Source: Epinephelus fuscoguttatus
Lineage: Eukaryota > Chordata > Actinopteri > Perciformes > Serranidae
Assembly: GCF_011397635.1 (NCBI RefSeq)
Contig: NC_064769.1
Location: 19,857,207 to 19,921,206 of the forward strand
Direction: 5' to 3'
DNA length: 64,000 nucleotides
The notes beneath the pieces are model-generated. The model was not told the DNA's origin, made no database searches, and saw only the letters and a list, made by a program, of their open reading frames with translations. Positions within the stretch are counted from its first letter, which is position 1. The number at the start of each line of letters is the position of its first letter. Of this stretch, positions 50,201 through 60,100 are shown in pieces. Position numbers and translations under genes: made by a program.

Positions 50201-51380
50201 CACAGGATTTTAATCTGGTCAGCAGCTGGATAGCTCAGTGGTTAAGACTACTGACTTTGACATGGAAGAGTGGTGTTCGTTTCTGGTCAGGACAGGACCT
50301 GGACCCTTAGGCAAGGTTCTTAATGCTGCTAGCCTGCCTTGGCATGAGTAAAACCATGGACACAAGAGTCATACCGGCTCAGATGTCACCCAGGGCAACA
50401 AGTTCTGTGTTGAGGACCAGGGCAACCTGATCAGAAAGGGGCTACTGAAAAAAAAAGATGGACTAGAGCAGAGACAATGTTAGTTTTCAGACTGCAAAAC
50501 ATGGAGGGGTCGAATACAGTCATCTGAAAAAGTAAAGGGGACGTGTCACCCCTGTATGTGGCACACTTCTAATGTCAAGTCCTCTCTGATTCATCCTTTC
50601 ATTTATAATTTATACCCACTCATCTTTCACCTTTGCTTGTATTATTAATTGTGTTGTATCTGATAGGGTTGGTGTGGATGAATGAGCTTGCAGTGATAAT
50701 AAAACTACCATAGTCTGTTTGACTAGTGATTGCAAAATACTAAAGGTTACTCTTTCATTGTTTAGACAAATGATGCAGCATCATAACTGAGTCATACTCA
50801 GCATTTCACTTCACGTCTAGCAGGTGCCTTTATCTTTTTATCTCTCTCTTTTTTTTTGTCTTTGCAGGCTTCAACCTGTAAAACCGCTTAATCCTTTGGA
50901 GCAGCGATCTGTTTCAGCCGTTCAAGGGGAAAAAGAGAGCAAATCCACAGAAATCCTTTGTGAAGTTCAGGAGAAAACAAAGGTAACTTTTTTAGCCAAA
51001 GCATTTATACTGATTTTCTATCTCTAAATTATTCAGGGAAGGTTTCTGTGTTGATATGTAAATGCTTGTCTGTCTGGTTCATCAAACAGCATCAACATTC
51101 AAATCATCCATTAATGGTGTTGTGTCAATTTGTGTTCTTAGTCTACATAAACATTGTCTCCATGTTTTCTGCACTCTCACAGGTAAATGGCACTGAGCTG
51201 AAAGGGCCCTTCTCCCAGCTGACTCAGGAGGAACTCATCTCCCTGGTGATCAAACAGGAAACGCAGCTCGCAGACAGAGACAAGAAGATATCAGATCTGG
51301 AGCAGTACATTGACAACCTGCTTGTGCGTGTCATGGAAGAGAACCCGACTATTCTCATGTCCCTGAACGCTATGAAGTAA
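32263..51380 (+). CDS. rab11fip1: Rab11 family-interacting protein 1 (Rab coupling protein)
   Basis: Class I Rab11 effector that links GTP-Rab11 to recycling endosome membranes and controls receptor and integrin recycling. Coding exons: 32263-32615, 41857-42284, 42368-44561, 47092-47964, 50868-50982, 51183-51380; phases 2,1,2,2,0 all agree and the sum is 1386 aa (human 1283). A phospholipid-binding C2 domain starts at about residue 10 (VQVTVQQARGL, DAYALMQVGKEKF) and ends in exon 2 (VNIQFMRNNMTASMFDL); a poly-Gly run from GGA repeats sits in one of its loops. Lys-rich and Ser-rich linkers keep RCP landmarks (SNLQKNMSQSMSVLP, SNLCINGSHVY). Residues about 355-930 are Glu/Arg/Lys/Gln-rich helix absent from human RCP. 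NPF motifs occur at residue 959 (NPFDEDF) and 1151 (NPFEDDED). The C-terminal Rab11-binding domain (about 1335-1380) has the diagnostic YIDNLLVRVMEE. The paralogue (a/b) is undecided. Confidence 0.93.
32703..34320. repeat. Repeat fragments in rab11fip1 intron 1 (first part)
   Basis: AGGGCTGCAACCAGCCATTATT at 32703-32724 resembles the terminus of the hAT MITE family at 45129 and 46564. At about 34160-34195 the sequence TCCTCAGGGATAAATAAAG followed by TATTGAATTGAATTG looks like the 3' tail of a non-LTR retrotransposon. Bases 34246-34320 (CAGAAAACCGGAAATAATCA and onward) look like another piece of the hAT-like family. Limits are approximate. Confidence 0.4.
34321..38285 (+). other. rab11fip1 intron 1, middle part
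   Basis: No exon recognised. A T tract lies near 36153-36168. Sequence around 36740-37000 has the look of an old dispersed repeat but no termini were found. Confidence 0.35.
38286..38989. mobile_element. Long-hairpin TTAAAGGGACAG element, right terminus lost
   Basis: Starts TTAAAGGGACAGTTCAAACC. Its two halves are inverted copies: 38508-38564 pairs with about 38767-38821 (AAACTGCTCACAACAAGGTC on the right arm is the inverse of GACCTTGTTGTGAGCAGTTT on the left), and the outer parts pair too (GGAGATATCGGC against GTTGATATCTCC). The right arm stops at about 38989 where a Tc1-like end begins, so the expected final 75 bases are missing. No transposase frame. Confidence 0.75.
38990..39130 (-). mobile_element. 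Terminal fragment of a Tc1/mariner-like transposon
   Basis: TATACACCGATCAGCCAAAA followed by TTTAAACCACTGACAGGTGA is a terminus I recognise from a widespread fish Tc1/mariner family; it continues into TGGATACCACCTGACATGTT. Only one end is present; the transposase is missing apart from possible 3' coding remnants on the minus strand. Confidence 0.65.
39131..40945 (+). other. rab11fip1 intron 1, later part
   Basis: A (GAG)n run lies near 39578-39600 and an interrupted (CA)n tract at about 39896-39941. No exon recognised. Confidence 0.45.
40951..41612 (+). repeat. Two direct tandem copies of an approximately 331-bp unit
   Basis: TTATTGAGTGGAACATTAGA at 40951 recurs as TTATTGTATGGAGCATTAGA at 41281 (period 330), and GGAGTTGGTAGAGACCAAAA at 41167 recurs at 41499 (period 332). 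The copies share most of their length with small indels. It ends about 245 bases before the exon 2 acceptor of rab11fip1. Confidence 0.85.
42640..44395 (+). repeat. Coding tandem-repeat region of rab11fip1: charged single helix
   Basis: Codes for about 580 residues that are almost only E, R, K, Q with spaced L/I, in the manner of single alpha helices or trichohyalin-like coiled coils. A 153-bp (51-codon) period is visible: the string GGGCACAGG in the ERAQEERRRQEE segment recurs with its CACAGG at 43061, 43214 and 43367, and an extra partial step of 63 bp starts at 42998. Later copies (for example 43649) are more diverged. All periods are multiples of three, so the frame is kept. The 537-codon antisense frame across it is a by-product of the purine-rich strand. 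Confidence 0.9.
44562..45128 (+). other. rab11fip1 intron 3, first part
   Basis: The exon 3 frame stays open to a TAA at 44803-44805, but this tail is intron-like in composition and the donor GTTAGT at 44562 is well supported by phase with exon 4. Nothing else recognised. Confidence 0.5.
45129..45505. mobile_element. hAT-type MITE with intact target duplication
   Basis: Termini TAGGGCTGCAACTAACGATT and, inverted, TAGTACTGCAACGATTAGTC. Both sides are flanked by the identical 8-mer GTTTACAG (45121-45128 and 45506-45513), the target duplication size of hAT elements. 377 bp, with many sub-terminal copies of GATTAGT/ACTAATC. No transposase. It lies in rab11fip1 intron 3. Confidence 0.9.
45580..46560 (+). 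other. rab11fip1 intron 3, middle part
   Basis: Bases 45590-45735 include AACATGTTTCGACCACTGTT and GGTCTTCATCAGGGCTGGAG, which looks like a dispersed repeat of unknown family. The rest is AT-rich with no exon. Confidence 0.35.
46564..46863. mobile_element. Older hAT-type MITE related to the 45129 element
   Basis: The right end GAAAATAATCATTAATGCAGCCCTA is, inverted, close to the TAGGGCTGCAACTAACGATTATTTTC start of the 45129 element; the left end AGCTACAACAATAA is eroded. About 300 bp. No clear target duplication remains. Confidence 0.6.
48301..48660 (+). repeat. Ubiquitous teleost dispersed repeat, copy 3, with (TGAA)n tail
   Basis: Has a tRNA-like B box (CTGGGTTTGAACCC), then the same ordered motifs as copies 1 and 2, then GTCAGCTGGGATAGGCTGCA and a terminal run of TGAA units ending near 48656. 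A simple-repeat tail is typical of retroposed elements. Confidence 0.85.
49126..49925 (-). mobile_element. 3' part of an L2/Rex-like LINE
   Basis: On the minus strand, 49721-49380 encodes 113 codons ending the reverse-transcriptase ORF of a non-LTR retrotransposon, with the common fish LINE motifs HITPVLKSLHWLPV, FKILLLVYKALNGL, PSRPLRSSGTGLL-like and APRLWNKLPE. Downstream on the same strand is a 3' UTR ending in the GCTATATAAATAAAATTGCC type of tail (49126-49160 on the given strand). The 5' part is missing; the frame is open but only a fragment. Clade is not certain. Confidence 0.85.
49928..50215 (-). mobile_element. Remnant of a second LINE (endonuclease-domain C terminus)
   Basis: Reading the minus strand gives QTDKLVTSNQPHIMLIDKQ, then AVGIDVAIP, later KLEKYQGLKDKLEKMWGVKA and VVPVVIGALGAVTPKLGEWL. 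This pattern is a well-known fish LINE C terminus; the PxI...D...IDVAIP...K arrangement resembles a restriction-like endonuclease (PD-D/E-K) domain. A stop interrupts it near the middle, so it is dead. Confidence 0.7.
50216..50460 (+). repeat. tRNA-like SINE/retroposon fragment
   Basis: GGATAGCTCAGTGGTTAAGA is an A-box-like start, and GTGTTCGTTTCTGGTCAG about 35 bases on is B-box-like. The following sequence to about 50460 is likely part of the same retroposed unit. Not a functional tRNA: no consistent acceptor stem or anticodon arm. Confidence 0.5.
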
Positions 51381-52095
51381 GCTGCCCAGGTGGATTCACA
51401 GCTGACACTTTATTCCCTCTGCACCTAATCAGTTCAGACCCAATAATCTGACAAGGCCACAACAGAAACTTTAAAACACAGTGGATTATATCATGAAAGA
51501 TAACTGGAGTAAAAGTTTACAAGTTTGAAACGGTTTATATTTCCCAAGATTGAATAAATAATGATGAAGATTTAAATATATTGTGTAAAGTTAGTCTTGC
51601 AGAAGCTGCTGCAGTTTCAGCTGAGAGCTGTACATTACTTGCAATCAAAGATGTTAATGATTACAAAGAAATTCTACATTTTTCTAAAAGATGATCAGCA
51701 ATATTTTTGACACTTGTGTGATGTTGAAACAACCTGTTCTGTGTATTTGTTATTTTCATATTGAGCATAAAATAATTTCCAGAAATTGCTTTGATACAAA
51801 TGCTGCCAACGTGACAGACTTAATTACTGTATTTGATGGCTAACAGGCTGCTTACTGTACCCTGGAGATATCTCTGTTATGAAGAATGAAGTATGAAGTA
51901 TGAGGAAGAACCATGTTTTTCTGTCAAACTATGCACTAGTTATGGAGATAATGTTTCTTGCTCTTGTACTGAATGACAAGGTTTACATGATTGTACTAAC
52001 CCCCAAAAGGCACTTTACGCAGCTTATACTAACGTGATGTACACTGAATTACTGTCCTGTACAATATGCAAAATAAATACATTTCTTTCTTGTTC
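51381..52095 (+). other. 3' UTR of rab11fip1
   Basis: Follows the TAA at 51378-51380. AATAAA occurs at about 51554 and, better placed with a T-rich downstream stretch, at 52072-52077. Cleavage about 20 bases after the latter is likely. Confidence 0.55.
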
Positions 52096-52367
52096 TGATA
52101 AACTGAAGTTTTGCCTTTCTTTGTCCATAAAGTCTCACTGTGGTTTTGTAAAGAAAATATTTAGAGTTAATATCGCGTGTGATTTGGGATTCCCTGTTTT
52201 CTACATTTTTCACTCCGGTAGGTGTCCTGTTTTAAACTTTTATAGTTCCTAATATCTACATAATTAATTATTAATGAACAGCTTTCTGTATTTACTAACT
52301 TAGGGACTGTTCTTAACTTACCCAAGGACGGGGTGTGACTTTGTGGTTTCTTTTTAGCCTATCACAG

Positions 52368-52869
52368 CAGTGTCAAACTCATTTTAGTTCATGGGCTGTA
52401 TACAGCCGAATTTGATCTCAGATGGGCCAGACCAGTAAAACCATCGCACAATTTATTTTTGTGTAAAGAATTACATTCTGTAGACGTTCATCCTTTTACA
52501 AAATAAACAAACAGCCTGAGATATCTTAAGAAACAAGTGCAATTTCAACAGTATGCCTCAGCTTTTCCTCATTCAGTCAGTCTACTTCTCACTGTCATTA
52601 CATGTGCATTTATCCAGACATTTCCTGATACAGATTCTCTTGAACTGAAGCTGCTGTTTAACAATATTTTGCACAATGCTCAATATCTTTAAACATGGTC
52701 ACAGTAAGAATTCATTGTTACATCAGAGAGTTGTATTCTGGTCAGGGTGGAAAAGCCTCTAAAGCTGAATTTGTCATGAAGTAGGCAATGCATTTTTTAA
52801 CCTGCTCCTGAAACCTGCCACTTCTTAGTCTAGTCATCTAGCCCAGGGGCTGTATGTTTGACACCCCTG
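52368..52869. mobile_element. hAT (Charlie-like) non-autonomous element
   Basis: Left terminus CAGTGTCAAACTCATTTTAG and right terminus GTTTGACACCCCTG, which inverted is CAGGGGTGTCAAAC. This CAGGGGTGTCAAACTCA end is a familiar hAT signature. About 500 bp, no transposase frame. Target duplications are no longer visible. Confidence 0.75.
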
Positions 52870-53990
52870 CTCGACCCGGAGTTGCAGATATTTTTCCCTG
52901 AGCATCTCTGAGTGACAGGAGGAAAATGCATGACCATCTCTCCACCATAAATTAGTTACGACATTTTATAAACTTACCCTTTGATGTTTCAAAGTTAAAA
53001 GTTGAATATGAAATCCTGTTGTTGAAAAGGCCTTGTTTTTCACTCTTGTCGTGCATGCTCTTTAGTCCATTAATTAAAAGAATTTATTTTTTGGCTGAAT
53101 TTAAAACAAGACATGGAATAAAGTTATTTTGATGAAATATCACTAGTTTGAGCTGACATATCGTTTTTATATTCCAAAATATAACGGGTTTTTTTTTCTG
53201 ATGGAAGCCTTTGTTGCACATAATATGTTGTATAGTGTGAAAATCCAATGATAATTTATGGTTTTACAGTTTCTGGCTATGATACATTGTGTGATTTTGT
53301 CGATGTTTAAATAAAACATGCCTTCCAAACCCACTGGTGGGCTCTGGGGCTCAGAGGGTATTAAAGATGAATACAGAATACTGCCATTTAAAGTTGTATG
53401 TCGTTCCCCTAAGCCAAAATAAAAAAAAAACAAACTCCTCTGTGCTTAAATTATCTGACATGCCTCTCCCTTTTTTGCACCAACCCGTCCTCCCTCATAA
53501 ATCATGAACAGTCCAAAAGCAGTAAGGTTGTCTACAAGATACATATTTACAATACGATATGATGAGATATGATACAATATACTTTATTGCTGATGAAAGG
53601 GGAATTTGTCTTGGACTCAGGAGCTGCACAAGTATTGCTGCCTTACAATAAGGGTCCAGAGGACATGAAGCATACACCTTTAAAACATACAAAACATAAC
53701 AGTATTGCACATCAGCCATTCATGTATTTCACACAACAGAGCACCATAAGCAAAGAACAGCATAACCCCTAATGTATCAAGCGCCATTATTTAAAATGGC
53801 GTCAAAATGGCTTAGAAGTTTCTTTATTGAGGTTGACACAAATCATTTTTAGTGTATTGTGAGTTAAATGTGAAAGTTATAGTTTTATTTACAGCGAGGA
53901 TAGCGAGAGAAATTGTGTGTACGCTCCTTTATGTTGATGTCTTGACCAAGCGGAACCATCGACTTCCCCAGTATTTGTACCTACCCGGAC
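52870..53990. other. Spacer between rab11fip1 and brf2
   Basis: Bases about 53560-53660 (TATACTTTATTGCTGATGAA and onward, then GGACTCAGGAGCTGC) resemble a retroposon 3' tail. Nothing else recognised until the brf2 leader. Confidence 0.4.
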
Positions 53991-54179
53991 ATGTTTTACT
54001 CGCCCTCGTTAGACCGGCTACAAAAACGTTCATTGGTCGTTCAGCAGCTGTTTACATCCTCGCCATGCTTATGTTGGGACCACCAGTGTGCTGCAGGTGT
54101 TCAGACTAACACTTGTGTGATATTATTAACCTGTAGTTGTGTCGTCGCTGTCCGCACGCGCCCGCAGTTTATTTGGAAG
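53991..54179 (+). promoter_or_regulatory. brf2 5' leader / proximal promoter
   Basis: The 190 bases before the chosen start are in frame and stop-free back to an ATG at 53991, so an N-terminal extension is formally possible. I chose 54180 because the TFIIB-type zinc ribbon begins seven residues later, as in known Brf2. The leader holds a CG-rich patch (GCACGCGCCCGCAG near 54155). Confidence 0.35.
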
Positions 54180-57100
54180 ATGTCTCGTGCGGGTTTGAGC
54201 TGCCCGGGCTGCGGCTCCTCCAACTTAGTGGACGATGATCTGTACTGCCAGGCCCAGCTGGTGTGTATGGACTGCGGCTCTGTGGTGTCTGAGGGAGTCC
54301 TGGCCACCGATGAGTACGTCGGGTGTTCAGGTACGAACAGGGAGGAGACGGATACCTCAAAAATAGGCTACTAAAGATACTCTCTCAGTTTTATAATGTT
54401 ATCACAGGTCAACAACTGTACTTCCTAAAATAGGGTGACCGGAAGTCCCCATTTTCCGTGGACAGTCCCCAGTTTTGGTGACCAATATTTGCCACTTTTC
54501 ACATTGCATGCCACACGTCCATTTTCTCACGCAGAGAAAAACAAATTTGTAGCTGATCATTAGGCTTCACTGCACACGCGCACATGCCAATACATGTATA
54601 AATTCTGTGGTCATTTAACAACAGTCTGGTGCTGGTTGCACAAAATGTAACCAGAAGATCTGCCGTGCATCATTAGTGCGCAACAACATGGGATAGATAC
54701 CTGCAGCTTTCAGATGGCTGTAAAGGAGAAGTCTTCACTACAGTATTACTAACTCATGGCATGCACAGCTCGCAGGGTGTCTGCAGGTCCTTTACAAGTC
54801 TTAAATCGTCTTAAATTTATAAATATTGGGCCTTAAATGTCACTAAATAGTCTATTATAATATTTGAATTGTCAGGTCTTAACTTCCACAAAGTCCACAT
54901 TTTAACAACATATAAACTGCCATGCAGCATTACAAAAGAAAAACAGTCAAATAAAAAGCACATACTCATGTACACTTATGCACAGGTGCACACATATACA
55001 GAGATACCTACATACACACAGAACCTTTCAGGCAGGGGTGTCCAAACCTTTTTTGAATGCAGGCCAGCTGCTTCATGCATCATGTGGGTTATTAAAGTTT
55101 CATTTTTCTATGAAAATATGTTCAACTTTCCACCACTCCTAAAAACAGAGGCCTCACTGTTGACTTCTCACTGTGGTCATTTCTGCTATCTAACAGGAAA
55201 TGTCTGCTGTCAGTTAACCGTTCTGTTTTCTTGTTTACTCTCTAATTACGAAAACACATTAGTTCTGCCTGTGTAGTTCACACTACGGCTTATGATAGGC
55301 CTGTCGTCGTGAGGTGAACTGAAAAAATGCAAAGCAATCTTGCATGATTAACCTTTATTGTGTGGCGGGTCACATTTAGTATATTTTGAAAGTCAAGCCA
55401 AGAGCCGTTTAAAATTGGTCTGAGGGCCACAATTAGCCCCCAGGCCAGACTTTGGACATGCTTGCTTTAAGGGAACTTGGAGTTACACAAGATAAAGACA
55501 CAATCAGGACCTATTCTATTATGATCAGCTACAGCAAGATGTAAAAAAAATAAGTAAATGTGACGTATTTCACGTGGAGTTATCATTAAAGTTAGGGTTC
55601 AGAGTCTAACTTTTATATATTCCATAATTGGATTCTAGATTCTTCTAAATTTATCAGACGAGCCAGATAATGGGAATTGTAGTTTCTAAAGTTTGAGATG
55701 TTGCATAATGTCACCAACCAGTCCAGCTCGGTGGATGAGAGTTCTAAAGTCCACATTTCTGATGTTACACATCTTTAAACCAAGCACGGTACCTTATACT
55801 GTCTTTTTACTTCATACTTTCACTAAGCTGATGGTAAAATATACATTAATCCAACTCATTCCAATAACTATATTTTAACATAAAACCTACCTCTGCACAG
55901 GACCATAGTTTTACTTACCTTTATGCTCACCTGCAATGTTTGAATACAATTAAATAATAAAATAAGAATTCTCTTGCAAAGTTCTTAAAAAGCATTAAGT
56001 GTTAGTGTGATACCTGTAGACACCCTGTTACTGTATACCTAGCTGGTATTATTGCCATAACCGCTGTTTGGAAAATGCATGTTGCAAAATAAAGCTATTG
56101 TTGCCGTCACAACAATGAACTAAATTAAGGATGTTTTCACATTTTTAAGTGAACTCATGGTGATTAATCAGCATCATTTAGGCTGTGATGTCTGGAGGTT
56201 GGCAAGTATGCTGATGAAGGATTCAAGGACTTATTATTGTCATTATACGATACAAGACTGCATAATGAAACGAAGCTGTAGTTTCCTCCACGCCACACAC
56301 ACAGAAAAAGAATAAGAATATATTCATAATATGTAAATTAGAATAGAATATAAACAATAAAATAGGCATGTTAGTAGAATAAACTATGTAAAAGTAGCTC
56401 TATAGGAAGAACTAAAAATTGTATTTCATTTTATCGTTTGGCCTTCACCATAGTTTCTGTTTAGGGATGCACGATATTGGTTTCCTTGGTCAAATGAAAC
56501 CCTGATTGTCTTTTTTATTCATAAGCAATAACATGGGATGTTATAATGATATATTAACTGCCAAACTGGAAATGTCCTTGGTTTTTATTTCCAAACTCTA
56601 ATTACCTTACCCTAAAAACAAAGCAGTAGGCCCCCCGATACTGTTTACATACAACCAGTTTTCCCTTGAAGACACCAGTCTTTGAGTTTTCATGTTTTGT
56701 TTGTGGTGCTGATATTAGGCTACTTAATAGGATATTTTAAATCCAGGAGTATCCAGTCTTGTCACTGCAGAACTTGATGAATTGCACATCTCTTCGCTTA
56801 TAACAACAAAGTTCAAAATTTACACTTGACCTCCACTGATGCCATTAATAATAAAATAATACATTTTTCTACGTAGCGCCTTTTAAAACACAGTTACAAA
56901 ATACTTCACAATAAAACCAGAACACATATAAAAACATGTACAGAGAATGAAATTCACTAAGAGCCAAGGACTAGGTACATAATAAAAACAGGGTAAGATG
57001 AATCAAAAAGTCATAAAACACAAGTAAAATCAGTGAAAAGCATTCTTTAAAAAATAGGTATTTCATAGTTATTCAAAAGACGATACAGAGTATGCAGCCC

Positions 57101-60100
57101 CGATCTCCTCAGGCAGGTCATTCCAAAGTCTAGAAGCTCTCACTGCAAAGGCTTTATCACCTTTTTGAATTTATCTGTACCTGGGAGCGACAAGGAGCGA
57201 CACATCTGAGGATCTCAGGGTGCAAGAAGGGATGTAGGGCAATAACAGGTCAGATAAGAAACTTGGAGCGAGGTCCCTCGGGGCTTTGTGAGTAATTGAT
57301 AGTATCTTAAAATCTATTCTAAAAGCAAGCATGGAGAAAAACTGGGGAAAAGAATATCTGAGGATACCTTGGATGATACTTTATATACAGATATATATCT
57401 AAAATACTAAGCAGTATAGCCACTAAATGCCAGATGACACAGAACACCAGCCCCTCTCCTAATAGGACACGTTTTGTTTCATAATGTCTGACTATATGAT
57501 TATTAATGAGGAACTCTTGGCCATTGTACTTGAGTCACTGTATGTGCTGTTTTTAGCAGGACTACTATCAGCCTAGAAGGAGTAGTTAGCAGTAGTAGTG
57601 TTACCCTTATAGTAGCTAATGGGGATCCAAATCAGTAACTTAATAAAATAGCCGGTCCAACGGTGAATTTTTGACATTGGTACCAATATCTGGGAGTTTT
57701 AAAAATCCAATAATAGCCTCTCAAACCGCTCTTTCTCTCCCCCATTTCCTGTCTTCCTTTACACTGTGGCAAGAATTCTAAAATACTGAAGTAGGGGAAA
57801 AATCTGTACCCAAATCGGCAATATTTTATTTATTTATTTATTTATTTTAACATACATAGATAATAATGACTCCTGACATATACCTCCTTAGATGTTTTTT
57901 ATTGTGACCAATAGTCTATACATACTGAACAGGGCACTTTACAGGTGGAAAAAGCAACTTCTTAGTGCCCTCTGGTGGACATACTGTGTAATGGCAGCAC
58001 TGTTTCTGAATGATCTCAGGCGTAGTTTGGCATCTCTGTAGACCGATATATCTGCAATATGATAAAATTGGCTGATTAAGCTAGCTCTACCATTACTTAA
58101 TCCAGTCTTAATGGTTTTTATGCTATTGCCAAAATACTGATCATTTTATCCTCATTTTATCCCCTTGGAAGGTATCAAGGTCTGTTGCTTATTGCCTCAT
58201 AACAGCCAAAGAAGATTTTACAGCAACACTAGACAACACCAGAGCTACCTACAGTGGAGCGTTGGCTTCATGACATATTGGGTACACTCGTCTTTGCAAG
58301 AATCAGGTTCGCTCTGAAGGACAACAATGAGAATTTTAAGAAAATATGACCCCACCCCTGCATTACTTTTCTATAAGAAGTCTATGTCAGTTAAAACTTT
58401 TCATCTTCATCAGACAACTCTTAGAGGATCGTTTGGGGTTTTGTTTATGTCAGACTAAACTCTCTTCACTGCATTCACTGTGTTTTTGAGGGTTCATCAC
58501 ATTCTGTAGTCTGTTGCCTGGTTTTATTTTGTGGGATGATGACACGCAGCTGTACCAACTGTGTGCGAACGATAGCAGAGCATCAATTAGAATACACTCT
58601 CCAAAAATTATCGGTGTGTCCTTCAAAAAACAACGCCCTTGTTACTCCACTGCATAATCCACAGACCTCACCATGAACATTCTTTTTAATAAATTAATTT
58701 TTTAAATGTTATTTTTCCAATACAGTGAGCTCCATAAACAAACCCCATTCACTTTCATTATACTGGAGTGAATGCAGACATTATAGAGACAGATATCTGT
58801 AAACCTTGCCAAATAAATCTAAAACTGTCTGCATGGTCAGACACCATTAGAGGTGAGGGAGAATTTTTGTGAGGTCCACTTAATTTGAGTTGATGTATCG
58901 TGCAATAATGTTGCATAATCCAGACAAATGTGCAGTTTATCAAATAACCACAGGGCAGCTGACACAGTTAATATGAGACCTTAGAGACCCCCGAGGGTTT
59001 GGGGCCCTGGAGCAACTGCCCACTTTGCCTGGTTGGCAATAAAAAAAAAGCTTTAAAAGTCGAAACTCTTCTTCGTCTTGGGGTTTGCTAATCCCAACAC
59101 TCTGTGACTTTCTTTATGTTTACCATGATATTTTGCCTTGACTCTGTGTGCTTTCTTACAGATGTCAGCTACAGCCGAACCACAGCTGTGACCAAAAAGC
59201 CGTGTACGAACCTGAAAAAAGGTGAGGTCTTCTCCATGTGGAGCTTTGGCTTGTTAGAGACACTGTGACACAGGAGCTCTCCTCGCTGGTCTCACATACT
59301 CATCTAACTTTGTTCCACCTCCGCAGGTCTGCAGCGCGTGAAAGCCTTATGTCAGATTCTCCGGGTCAAGGGTGAGATCGAGGAGCTCTCGCAGATGTAT
59401 TACAAGCAGGCTTATGAGCATGAAAGTTTCATCAAAGTGAGCCTCCAGAAGAAAGAAGTTCTCGCTGGTTGCTGTGTGCTTGTGAGCTGCAGGCTGTCGA
59501 ACTGGCCAATAACCATAGGAACCATCAGCTACCTGGTGGATGACAACCAGCACATGGTGGGAGGGGTTTTCCACGAGATGGTCAAGATTCTCAACATCGA
59601 AGTTCCAAACGTCAGCATCACAGATGTGATCGAGGCCCACAGTCAGGAGTAAGTGATAGACGATGATCTTAATGGTCCTGCTTGAGGGGGGCGCTTGAAT
59701 AAACAGGCCATTTAAAAAGACTTAGTTTTTTACATTGTAGAATAGCAACAGATATGAGCAGGAGAGGCATGTGTTTTTGTATCTGCAGGGCTCCAGACTG
59801 CAACCATTTAGCTGCATTTTACAACCATGGAGTACCTGTGTGACTCGCAAATATAATTGATACATGAACTGAGGGGTATTCCAGAAAGCGGGTTTAGTGA
59901 AAACTGAGTATGTTAACCCTGAAATGAGGGAAACTCTGGGTTTTCAGTTCCAGAAAGAGAGGTAAATCAAACTCTGAGTCAATCACCATGGCAACTGAGT
60001 CTGTGAACATAACCTGCTCACTGACAGGTTTTCTTCAATAAACCCTGAGTTTTTCTCTGTCTCCTCCCTCTTACACGCTGATCCATTTCCTCATTCATTC

